From Butyriboletus loyo (lineage: Eukaryota; Basidiomycota; Agaricomycetes; Boletales; Boletaceae): a stretch of 64,000 nt of DNA. The stretch covers positions 62,001 through 126,000 of the forward strand of contig JBBPSI010000055.1 of the NCBI GenBank assembly GCA_038093515.1. The letters are read 5' to 3'. The translations under genes and the position numbers were made by a program. Within the stretch, counting starts at the first letter, position 1; each line of letters begins with the position of its first letter. Positions 1 to 11,844 of this stretch are shown in pieces. Under the pieces are notes generated by a model. It made no database searches and was not told the DNA's origin. It saw nothing but the letters and a program-made list of their open reading frames with translations.

Positions 1-1
1 C

Positions 2-1476
2 TTTGTCTCGAGACTCGAAACGTACCAACCCTACCTCGTTAAACTCGAATTCACTGCATCGGTGATAGACAGTCTCATTCACGAAGGAAAGAATGACTTT
101 GGAGATTTCATCAGGTTACAGGAAGCTTCGGAACGCTGTCAGGGTTGGAGCCTCGAGAAATATTTGATCGAGCCCGTCAATCGACTTGCACAATATCCGG
201 AGATGTTCAGGGCAAGTGTCGATCATATTCTTTGCCAGTTTGCTGACCTATTCGGTACAGAGGTTGCTGCAGTTGACACCCAAGTCTCACCCTGATTATA
301 TGTCGACGTTTTCGCTCTTTCACGCTGCCAAGCTGACGATCCGGGTTCTAAGCGAGGTCAAGGACCGTGAGGACGCATACGAATTCGTAAAAATGGCTTG
401 CTCTGGGATCAAGGGAATATCTTCTGTGTACCTCGTTCATCGAGAACGGCATTTGCTCATCCGCGGATCACTGACGTGCGTACAAGTGAGCAACGACGAG
501 CAAGTGTCATCGTCCGAGCCTCTTTCGGACAGCCAAACCAATTCGCGACCGGACATTCCTCAGGACCAACGCATTCGACGCACGGACCAACTTTTCAGGG
601 CGGTCAACGTCTGGCGGGGTCGATCCGACTCCGTCAAATCATCCGCGTCGACGGTGGTGTCATTTGGCACGGCGCCATCGATCTTTGACATGCACGCGGG
701 CCAGCCTGCGCTGGATGCACCCGTGGTCCGCGTCGAGTCTGAGCCGATGGATGCGGAGGTGTTTGTCTTCAAGGACCTCGTCTTATTGGCGTCTTGTCTT
801 TCTTTGGGCGGGAACGGTGTTGATGCATGCGACTTGGAGCCTCTCGAAGGGTTTGGACTGTCAAGGGTCGTTTCCGTGCTTGACGAGATCGGTAAGTGTG
901 GGTTTCTTTTCAGAACGTTTCGACGTGGGTTGGTCTGCTATAACTCATACTCCCCCCACTTGAAAACAAAAATGACACAACGAAAATGGAATTGGATTAG
1001 ATTGTCGCGCATGCATCACGCTCGATCTCGCCCCGCTTACATCCCGCGCCCTCGAAGAGGGTTACGTCCAATCGACGGGACCCGTCGTCACGATCTCGCT
1101 CCGCCTCCCGCACCACGCACAGCGCACTGCTAACGACGGCGAGCGTGCTACCACGCCGCTCAACGACTGGCTCGTACCATTGCGACGTTGTTGTCGATAC
1201 ACCCTCCGCTCGTTGTCGTCGTCGCTCAACAACACGACGAACGCGCTCGTCGACCGGGCTATGTCCGCTACGGCGGCCCAGAAGCCGGTGTTGTCGATCC
1301 TCGCGGCGGGTCTGCCGTTTCCAAAGAGTCCGTCGATGCAGATCGAAGAGTCGGAGCGGGGTCTGGTGAGCGATTCGGAGCAGCAAGAACGTGAGGAGCG
1401 CGGGTGGTGGTCGAAGCAGTTTCACGAAGTCTTTTTGGAGCTGAGAGAGCAAGAGAGCTCAGCCGTTCCATGCTAA
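2..1476 (+). CDS. RhoGEF (DH domain) protein, 3' part only
   Basis: The gene enters from the left edge, and 438 codons are visible in three exons: 2-211, 261-891 and 1001-1476. Phase is continuous across both introns, and the stop is TAA at 1474-1476. Exon 1 and the start of exon 2 encode the end of a Dbl-homology domain. The hallmark stretch YLIEPVNRLAQYPEMFRRLL matches the family's conserved 'L..PVQR...YPLLL' helix. After it come a Ser-rich linker and a region that could be a degenerate PH domain. The C-terminus is disordered and ends in an acidic/Arg helix (WWSKQFHEVFLELREQ). DH proteins exchange GDP for GTP on Rho/Cdc42-type GTPases at the cell cortex. Which GTPase is served cannot be told from this fragment. 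The N-terminal domains lie outside the window. The gene converges with the transporter gene that follows. Confidence 0.75.
212..260 (+). other. GC-AG intron in the RhoGEF gene
   Basis: The donor is GCAAGT instead of GTAAGT, and the acceptor is TACAG. Removing these 49 nt joins 'PEMFR' to 'RLLQLTP' in phase 0 and restores an uninterrupted DH helix. The upstream frame otherwise runs to a stop at about 295. Confidence 0.7.
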
Positions 1477-1718
1477 CTTGACTTGAGGCCCGAAAGAGAG
1501 AGAATATACATAACCCGTCGTTGTATCATTCATTGGACTATGTACTAGTAGTAAAACCCTGTGTTGACATGCTATGGATGACGATGCTGTAGATAACAGT
1601 CTATATACACGTGCAATCTCTATATCACGACACATCCCTTTTTTTTTTATCTCGTGGCGAGCGCCGCAAGAAGCGTATCCGTATCGACTTTGGCAGCTGG
1701 CGCAGAAAAGAAACGTCA

Positions 1719-4700
1719 TCAACGCCCCAAACTATTAGATGTCGAACACGCACCTTTGAGCACCAGCCTCACGAACTGTTGTGCCAAATGCGGATGTTCC
1801 TCCTCCAGCCTCTTCATGCTCTCCGACCCGAGCTTCCACAGCACCACATCACGCTCCACCACAACCCGCGCGTTCCTCGGGAGCCCCGAGAGCGCAGACA
1901 GCTCGCCTGCAAGGGTCCCCGACACCATGCTCTCCTCGATGATCGGCGTGTGTTCCGCAAACTTGTACGATGCTCGGAGTACGCCCGATTGGATGATGTA
2001 GAGCCCGTTCGGCTGGTCGTCTTTCTCCCATAAGACGGTCCCAGCGGGAAAGGCGACGTGTTCAAAGTAGGGTGCGAGCACGGAGAGTGGGGCGTGGTCG
2101 AGGGCGTCAAAGGACCCGAACGCTTTGAGGAGCGTCTGGAGAGGCTCGGCGGATACATCGGTCAGATCTGCGGAAGAAGGGCCCGAAAGTGAATACAAAT
2201 GACAAAAAAGGGAGAGGAGGGACGCATTACCGCTTGCGATGGTACGCTCTCCTGCGTCTTTCAGTTGTAATCGCCGGGGTGACCCGACCAGAGTCTCATG
2301 GAAGTCGACGTCCACCTTCTGGCGACCCGGGAGCACTGGGCAAGACAGGGCCACATTCAGTCAGGTGGTAGACGGGGCAGACACGTGCAGCGGCGACTTA
2401 CCAACGGGCGTAGTTTCCTTCCTCTGCGCCCTAAACCACGCGCGCAGATATGCATTCTCCGTCCCTGTGTCATGTGCCCCCGTTAGCTCCATGCCCCACA
2501 CGATGCAAAAAAACAACTCAGGGAACTGTCCACGACTCACACTCCATCGCGTCGTTCAATGTCTCAAATAGCTCCACATATGGCTGCTCCAACACGCCCA
2601 CGCTGCCCAATGCCTTGCCCACTTCTGGTCTCGAAATACCACAAAAGACGAGCACGACACCCTTGGCAGCTAACAGCCTCTGAACTCTTACAAAGGCTTC
2701 CGCAGCTGACAGATCGACCCCAGCAACAAGCGAAAAGTCAACGACGACAAAGCGGACTGGGTGAACATGAAACGTCGGGTCGTTGACGGGCGATCGAATG
2801 GTGTCTTCGACATGAGAGATCGTGCCGAAGAAAAGGAATCCTTGCAGTTGGATGATGCGTGTCTGTTTGGACACTTCACGGATGTATGCGCGGTGAGCTG
2901 CTGGGCGGCGAACGGTGGAGATTGCGGTGTCTCCCGTGTAGCACGTTCGGATGCTCCGTCGCTGAGAGTTTTGTACAACAAAGAAGAAACCTGAGACAAC
3001 CATGAATCAGTGAGTCATTGCATTATTGCCAGTATTGCAGGGGAAAGAGACTTGGACTCACAACTAACAATGATCCCAAACAAAACACCAATAACAAAGT
3101 CCCAAACGGTCATGGTGATCATGATACTACTTATCGTGATGTACTCCATCCTAGCAGATGCTGTGTCACAAGAATTGACTCGTAACGCATCGGCTGTCCA
3201 ATGCTCACCTGCTCACACGATGCCTCGTGTCCCACAACGCTTCTTTCACAAGGTCAATACCAAGAACGAAAATGAGCGCGCCAACAACCATGACAGCTAC
3301 ACGTGCAACACGTTCACATGAGGTTTACCAAAGGACTCATTGAAAGGACGCACGAATGTATGCAATCGGCCAGGTGCCCATAATCAGAAGCAAAAATGTG
3401 GCCACAGCAAGCATAAACCCAGCGACACGATTCCCTCCCCCCACGCGGTAAAACCTGTTTGGCGCAATAGTTCTCAGCATACACAAGGTAGGATAGCAGG
3501 AGGAATGACTGACAAGAGTGTGTTAACATAGACTAGATAATTGGGACTTTTGACAGATCAGCGTCGCACGCGGTGCATGCTAGGTAAGGACGTACACAGT
3601 ACCAAGCAAGCCTGCCGCAAAGTTAGACATTCCGTGGCCGATGAGTTCTTTATCCGTATCGACGTCTTCGTCCAATGATACAGCTATACGATCCACACAC
3701 AGGACAATCCGTCAACGATGTGATGCCTGGGAGAACAACAGATTTAACACTCACCCAGAGCAGGAACATTGAGAGGAGGATGCAATACATTAAAGAACAG
3801 TCTGGTAGCCCAGCCAGGTCAGCGACACGCGTAAATCGATAGAGTCATAAAACTACGCACAAGGCAAACTGCGTTGGCAGCGTTGTCCAAATACAAGTCC
3901 ACCGCACTGCACGCCAGTCTTTGTCGCAGTACAAGAGCCAATAGTTAGCCATCCACGTGTCTACTCAACGAGGCTTTGGAAGAAGAAGAAACCCACCATA
4001 ATAAGTGTAAAACGCATACCAGCTATCCGTACCTCCAGCCTCCTGCGCGGCTTCGAACAACCACCCGTCCCGTCGGAGCGTGGCGAGATCGAGCTGAGCG
4101 GACGCGACGACAACGTAAAAGATGATTGGTATGACTAGGAAATCTGTGATGCCCTAGTTCAAGGTTGTGACTTGAAACAATGGTAGAAGACTCACAGATA
4201 GGAAACAAAAGTTGATGCTTCCACTTCGTAGTGATTACTCTCAACAGCACCGCCAACGCAAAAGGCGGAACCCACATCGCGAGCGCATGCGTGTCGAAAA
4301 CAAGATATCGGATGGTTTCCCAAGTCGGCGGATCGAGCGCATCGGAAGGGAGGCGCGTGCTGACTGTGAGTCTACAAGATTCGAGACCCATACACAGGAA
4401 ACACATAATAGCGGCGAAGCACACACATTCAGTCAGCGGCAAATACCGAGAGACACGGCGATCAGAAATCGCCATTCCACTTCAAGCAAGCGAGACTTAC
4501 CCCGTTTGAATCAAAAATATGCCCACACCACCGATACATCTGTGAAATGAAATAAATCAGTTGACGCCACACATGACCTAGAAGCAATGAGTGGTACCCA
4601 CCCGACGAGAATATGCCGAGGGAAGAAGCCAATAAGGACGCCAAGGCGAAGATACCCCAGCAGGAAGAACGTGAATCCTGAGTATGGGGAAACCATGATC

Positions 4701-6904
4701 AGATGAGTGCGTCAATTCAAATTCAGGAACTTTGTCAATGGCCCCCTGAGCCGCATTTGCTCCACCTCGGAGCATCCAGAAAGCTGCAGCGCCGAGGCAA
4801 ATTGCCTTTGTCACGAAGAATACGACTCACCGGTCAGTAAGCTAGACAGTGCAAATGCCACGAGCGTGGTGGCTACGACTTCCCGATTTATGTCATATGT
4901 CCCGGCCCAGTCATCGCCAACGATGTCCCGTGCGGTTGTTGATGCGAGAATATGAAAGAAGGGCTATTATCACGTCATGTTGCGCCATTAGTTCACATTT
5001 GCAATGAACATGGTAAGATGACGAGCAAATAACGACAGTCAGTCATCTCGAAAGCAAGACAGAGAGAAAGGTGGTACGTACCACTACCTCAATCATCATA
5101 CTCCCATTCGCACCTGCAAAACTGCTCCCACCAAAGGTATACACAAGCTGAGCAATGACCGTGCTAGATGGCGACACGTTGTCAGTTATCGCACATGCGA
5201 AGTCACTTGACACGCGGTAACGACAGCGGCAAAATAATAATAAAATAAAACGGGTCCACTCACGACACGAAAAACATGGACACACCAGCTCCTCCGAACT
5301 TGGCAAACAAGCCAGCAGCAGGGAATATGATCATGCCATCTAATCAAACCACGTGAGTAGCTGCTGGTGATTTGCACATGTGTTCGGATCTAAGGATTCC
5401 CCCACCATATACCCCGCTTTTACGTGAAATCCAAAGTAGGGTATCCGGGTGCGGCAATAATGAATGAGAACAGGGGAGCACGTACATGAAATCCCATCTA
5501 AGACATTCAACAACGTGCCCAGAACAACGGCAGGAATTGCCCTAATAGCTTTTCGCCCTAGATTTGGATCGAGGATGGGCCGGAATGGTTCAGATGACTT
5601 GGGCAGGGACATAATTGAACCATAGTCGCTTGGGATGACCGATTTTGCGTGCTGCGGCTGTGTTTTGGTGACCACAAACATGGGTTGGGAAGCATTGTTG
5701 GGGTCTTCGTGGTGAAAATTAACGTGATCGGCACGTAGCAATGAAGTTGTCTCATCAGGTATTCGCTGCAACTGATCTGAGAGTTCTGATTCCACCTCTT
5801 CACCCGACGTCACAGGAGGAGGTCCCGTCGTTAAGGTCGATCCTCGGCTGCGTGGAGCATCGTCACCAGAGCAATCGTTGGTCGGTGTCACGGACGTTTG
5901 GGAAGTGTGATATTCCAACGCGCTGGCACTTTCGTGGCCGGTTTCGGAGCCGACTTGCTCGGCACCAAGCAACTCTTTACTTCCTTTGCCCTCGTGCTTG
6001 CGAGCGAGGAGGATGGAGAGGGCGGAAGGTGGACCAAGGGTTGTGTTCCCCAGCCCACGAGGAGTGAACGCACCTGGGGTAGCGCTGGCGGAGGGACCTG
6101 TTGGACTGGAGTCGAATGTGTATGTGGATGCGAAGAGGTCGTCGTCGGCATCCATGTCTGGTTCAGAAACCAAGGAGAACCGTGGGCTGCCTCTGTTCAC
6201 GTTGGGAGAAGACGGGATGAATGAGGAGGGAAGAGGATGTAAGTATTTAAGAGCTGGATGAGGAACGGTCCTGGAAATGGTTTCGGGGGTACCATCTTGG
6301 ATTGTATTGCTCGGGAAGATGAAAGAGTCACGGGATTGTGATGCGGAAGCTATAAACGTGCATGCTGGTTAGCTTACGGTTACGGTGTCATGAATGCAGT
6401 CAGAGCACGCACGTTCGGAAAATCTAGCCTCGGCTGGGGTGGCGTGGGCAGTCAAAGAAGACGGGGGATGGCGACCATGTGAGGGGGATGGGCGAAAAGG
6501 CGGGGAAGAGTTGACAGCACGGAGATGGGGCACGATAGCATTTGAAAGTTGGACCGTGCTTGCGCGTATGACGCCCTGCGAGCGTGGGCGGGGTGAATTG
6601 CGAGAGGATGCAGAGACATAACTCATGGGCTGCAGCAGACTGGAAATATAGGAGGTTTGGCGGGTGGATTGGAAAAAAAAAAGTGGGAAACATACCCGGC
6701 TCTGCGTAAGACGGACTCGTCTGGAGGGGGGGACGGGGTGGGGAGCATTGCCGCATCGTCGTTATAGTGGTCATGGTTGTCTTCGGTGTCGCGGATGTCG
6801 TGGTGCACGGGGGGAACATTTGCGGAGCTGGGCGAGGGACGGAAAGACATGAAGGAGAAAGGTGAAGCGTACGGCGAGGAGTTCGTTATATCATTTTCGA
6901 CCAC
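1719..6904 (-). CDS. SulP-family transporter with STAS and cyclic-nucleotide-binding domains (Vsb1/YGR125W-like)
   Basis: This is a long many-exon gene of roughly 1,000 residues. The N-terminus (exons at 6904-6696, 6640-about 6420 and about 6353-5485) is a disordered Ser/Pro-rich tail with a YGSIMSLP motif, leading into AIPAVVLGTLLNVLDGIS, the first SulP membrane helix. Exons between 5,480 and 3,000 carry more membrane segments, including the SulP-like stretch FGGSSFAGANGSMMIEVVV. At about 2,920-2,520 a STAS domain is clear (VVVDFSLVAGVDLSAAEAFV). The last exon (2354-1719) is a CNB domain with a phosphate-cassette-like GELSALSGLPRNARV. The same domain order is known from the fungal YGR125W/Vsb1 group, linked to vacuolar basic amino acid storage; sulfate transport is the family's other role. 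The substrate is inferred only. The start ATG at 6904 is supported by a phase-consistent intron 6695-6641. Internal exon borders are approximate. Confidence 0.85.
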
Positions 6905-7035
6905 AGCTCGTCGTCATCGACCTACTTCACTTATCGCTCGGAAAACATTCCAAACATGGCATGAGCTTGTGTCACGTGGACAAACAGGCATCTCCGCCAT
7001 CCCCGCCGACAACCTCAACGACGGCGACGACCACC
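6905..7035. promoter_or_regulatory. Short divergent promoter between the SulP gene and CFIm25
   Basis: Only about 131 bp separate the two start codons, which face away from each other, so the promoters must be shared or overlapping. No TATA box or named operator could be recognised. Confidence 0.5.
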
Positions 7036-7975
<940 letters not shown>

Positions 7976-8334
7976 AAAATCCCAATTCCCGCGCGTGTAC
8001 GGCCCATGGTATCATGCAACCTGTCTATTGGCATATTGGAAATCGCCGTTCGTTGAGTCCATTACCCCTCAGCGGTCATGTCCGAGGCGAGGATAGTGAT
8101 ATATAGATTCGCATACATCAATTAATCGTGTTGTATTCGCACCGTGTTGTCGTTTGAGCGTTGTTCTTTCGCAATCCAGTGCTTACTTGCTCCGAGTCTG
8201 CACGCAATGTCCAAAGAGTCCTGATCGAGTAACCCCGCGCGGAGTCAATGAGGCACCTGGTGGCGCTTGTCTGGCAGCGTCAAGGCCATCATCACTCCTA
8301 ACGACAACCTCGTTAGAGGACATACACCAGGCCA
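7976..8334. other. Intergenic, CFIm25 3' end to Rab18 start
   Basis: No gene, tRNA or repeat is visible. It probably holds the CFIm25 3' UTR and the Rab18 promoter. Confidence 0.5.
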
Positions 8335-9383
8335 ATGCCGCCCGTCGAGACCAGCCCAACGTCCTCTGGATCAGGCGCCTCTACTCCTGTTAATGTCAAG
8401 CTCCTCCTGATAGGAAACGCCTCTGTAGGGAAGAGCAGCCTACTCTTGCGGTTCTCTGATGAAGCATGGATACCCGAGGATGAGGCCACTGCTACGATCG
8501 GGGTTGACTTTCGGGTGAGTACATGCTGCTGGATATGCGATTGAGCTGGCAGGGAGATAGAGTGCAACTCAGTCTCTACGGCGTGGTTCGTTTGAGAAGG
8601 TTACGGAACAAGTTGTGTCCAGGCTTCCCATTTCTCGTTGATATCAATGACAGTCTGATGGGATATTGACAACGTACGATGACAGGTCCACAAGATGGAA
8701 GTGAATGGACGGAAAGTGAAGCTTAGTATATGGGTCAGTCGATCTTCATCTTTCTATTTCCCTTTCCGTGGAGGAGCGAAAGCTAAATTCTTGCTTCAAA
8801 GGATACAGCAGGACAAGAACGTTTTCGGACCATCACATCTTCTTATTATCGTGGCGCACAAGGAATTATTTTAGGTTAGTACAACACGTTTTCGTCGGTG
8901 TGGTAGCTCATGTTGCTCTGACCCGCTGCCTTTGGCTGTTCGAACGACGAACAGTATACGACGTGGCCAACCGGGAAACTTTTGACGCACTTCCAAAATG
9001 GTTCACAGAAATTGATACCTACGTGTCCGCAACAGTACCCAAGATCATTGTCGGCAATAAATTAGACAAGGTATGTCCGGATCGATCGCACCGCGCAAAG
9101 TCTGAACAATTGGCAGGAGCACTCGCGGCAAGTGTCCACAGATGAAGCGGCGGTCTTTGCAGCACGGCAGGATGCGCTGTTCCTCGAGGCGTCTGCCAAG
9201 ACGGCGGTTGGGGTGGGGGAAGTGTTTGAAGATCTGGTGAAGAAGATATTGGAGACTCCCGAGCTGTGGGCACCGGTGACGCCCGAGACTGGGAAGAGTG
9301 TGCGGGAGGGGATGCCGGGTACGATTGATCTCGGAGGAGGGGACGGGACGGGTGGAGACGGGTATGGCGGATGTTCGTGTTGA
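8335..9383 (+). CDS. Rab18-like small GTPase
   Basis: Five exons (8335-8514, 8686-8733, 8802-8874, 8955-9070, 9117-9383) join in phase to 227 residues. All guanine-nucleotide motifs are present: P-loop GNASVGKSS after a short Thr/Ser-rich N-terminus, switch I ending TIGVDF, switch [27 protein letters not shown] (G4) and EASAK (G5). The C-terminus is a Gly-rich stretch ending GGCSC, a CXC double-geranylgeranylation signal typical of Rabs. Similarity in the switch regions and the G5 neighbourhood points to Rab18, which acts at the ER and lipid droplets. Rab1/Rab8-like relatives cannot be fully excluded by eye. Tom70 follows on the same strand 75 bp downstream. Confidence 0.9.
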
Positions 9384-9458
9384 TATACCCATGACGTAAT
9401 CAACAACACGTGGTGACTTGTAGAAATTTGAGAGAGACACGCTCCAACTCGTCTCGCC

Positions 9459-11844
9459 ATGGCCCCGACCTCTGCCATTCATCCGGACCCAGTCCCGTCC
9501 TACATCGACCGCATCCAGGACTTTGTTTCAGAAAACAGGCGCGCAATCCTCATCGCAACCGCTGCCGCCCTTGTCGCTGCCGGCGCTGTCTATTACGCTT
9601 CGTCCTCGAGACCGTCCTCCGGCAAGGGCAAATCAAAGGACAGAAAGTCCAAGAAAAAGTCCGTGAATGACCCCGATGGCCCCATCATCGAGGAGGTAAA
9701 GTCCAAGGACCAGGACTCAGATGGTGTGTCCCACCGCTTCCCGCCCCTTACCAGCCTGACTGTGCACCCCACAGAAAATGAACCGCTATCCGCCGAGCAG
9801 ATAGCTGCCCTCCCGTTCGAGGTCCGTTCCTTCCCTCCCCACCGTGCAACGTGCGGCTCACTCGTTTCTCTCACAGGAACGCGTAAAACGGGCTGCGTCC
9901 CTCAAGACACGGGGTAATTCCCTCTACCAGGCTCGCAAGTTCGAGCAGGCCATCGACCTCTACACACAGGCCATTCAGGTCTCACCACGACCAGAACCCG
10001 TGTTTTACAGCAATCGAGCAGCATGTTTGTCTCGCCCCCCAAAACGCGCTCATTCTCGCACTTATGAATTTCGTTCGCAGGTTACATGTACATGTCTCCT
10101 CCGCAACACGACCGGGTCGTGGCAGACTGTGACGATGCGCTCCGCCAGGACCCCAATTATGTCAAGGCTCTCAACAGGCGGGCAACTGCTCTCGAGTCTT
10201 TGAACCGCTATGAGGAAGCTCTGAGAGGTATGTCTTGAATCCTCCTGTCACAGCCTGTTCCAAATATATCGATGTTGGACTCAATTTCCTCTTTGCAGAT
10301 TTCACCGCTGCGACAATCCTTGAAAAGTTCCAAAACGAGACGGCCGCACAGGCAGTGGAGCGTGTGTTGAAGAAACTTGCAACCGAAAAGGCGAAATCCA
10401 TTCTGACTGTGGGTGACTTTCCATTCTGTTAAACCTCGTCTCTCACTCTTACTATTCTAACCCCCGAATAGACCCGGGAACCCCGTCTGCCTTCGCAAAC
10501 ATTCATCTCAGCCTATTTCGCTGCTTTCCGGAAACGTGAGTTCTTGACTGCGTCATCTGATTGGTAAACCGACCAGGTCGTAGGACCGCTTCCTCTGCTT
10601 CCGGAGACCCCATCACAAGGCGACCAAACACTCTTGTTAGCACTGGAGGCGCTGGAGGCAGCCGACTACCCGCATGCGCTCACCTTCGTCAACGAGGCTC
10701 TCGAACAGGGCATATCATGGGATATTGGTCGCGCAGAGGCCCTCAACTTGAGGGGGACGTTCAAGTACGTCAATCATGCATACATCCCCTATCCTCTGAG
10801 TTGATGATCCTCTTTGCAGGTTCTTGACTGCGAATGTTAGTGAAGCCAAGGCCGACCTACTCGAATCTCTCACTTTCAACCCTTCATTCACGCAATCGCT
10901 AGTGAAGCTTGCGAGCGTGCACATGGAGGAGGGTGACAATGCGCAAGCAATGAAGTGCTTTGAGGATGCTATCAGGATCAACGAGGACGATCCCGATGTT
11001 TATTACCATCGAGGGCAGGGTGTGTCGGTTTTATCCCTACCCGAGGGTTTAAGCTGACACTTGTGCCAAGTTTTCTTTATCACGAACGACTTCTCGTCTG
11101 CTGCGGCCAACTACACGAAATCGTCTACGCTTGATTCATCATTCGTGTTCTCGCACATCCAGCTTGCCGTTGCACAATACAAATTGGGCAACCTTGCGAA
11201 CAGCATGGCGACCTTCCGACGGACGATGACGTCGTTCCCTTCAAGGGGTGAAGTCTGCAACTACTAGTACGTTTAGCAAGGATATGATTAGAGAGCAGCT
11301 AACGGAGTTTACGTTGTAGCGGTGAACTATTGTTGGACCAACAACGCTTCCAAGATGCCGTTGAGAAGTTCGACAGGGCTATTGAACTCGAGAAAGCCAA
11401 GTCAGTTTTCTCGCGATATGCCGCTTCTTTGACGCTGAATCAAAATTACTAGTTCCCCTCCCAATCCATTGCCTCTCGTCAACAAGGCGCTTGCAATTTT
11501 CCAATGGCGTCAAGATCTTCCGGCCGCAGAAGCACTTTGCCGCGAAGCCCTTGTTCTTGACCCTTCATGCGAGCCAGCCGTTGCCACACTTGCACAGCTC
11601 GCTCTCCAAAAGAGCGAGATCGAGGTTGCGATCATTTGGTTCGAAAAGCAAGTCGAGATGGCGAGAGGAGAAGCGGAGATCACAGCTGCGCTCACTTATC
11701 TCGAGGTGAGCTAACATGCACCATGTTCTCTTGTGGCCGTGTGAAGTGACTCTTTTGTAGGCTAGTAAATCACAGTTGCAGTTTATCAGAAACTACCCGC
11801 AAATGGCGGAACAATTGGCCCAGATGGCAACCGGGATGATGTAG
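9459..11844 (+). CDS. TOM70: Mitochondrial import receptor subunit Tom70
   Basis: ATG at 9459 (context CGCCATGG); stop TAG at 11842-11844; about nine exons. Residues about 28-47 form a single membrane anchor ([20 protein letters not shown]). A Lys/Ser-rich basic linker follows, then the TPR clamp beginning [20 protein letters not shown] and continuing [12 protein letters not shown] and [23 protein letters not shown] second TPR block comes after a '[19 protein letters not shown]' linker, with units such as [17 protein letters not shown] and [16 protein letters not shown]. It ends [20 protein letters not shown]. This order (N-terminal anchor, three-repeat chaperone clamp, linker, C-terminal TPR core) is the Tom70 layout. 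It sits in the outer mitochondrial membrane and receives Hsp70/Hsp90-bound carrier precursors. Confidence 0.93.
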
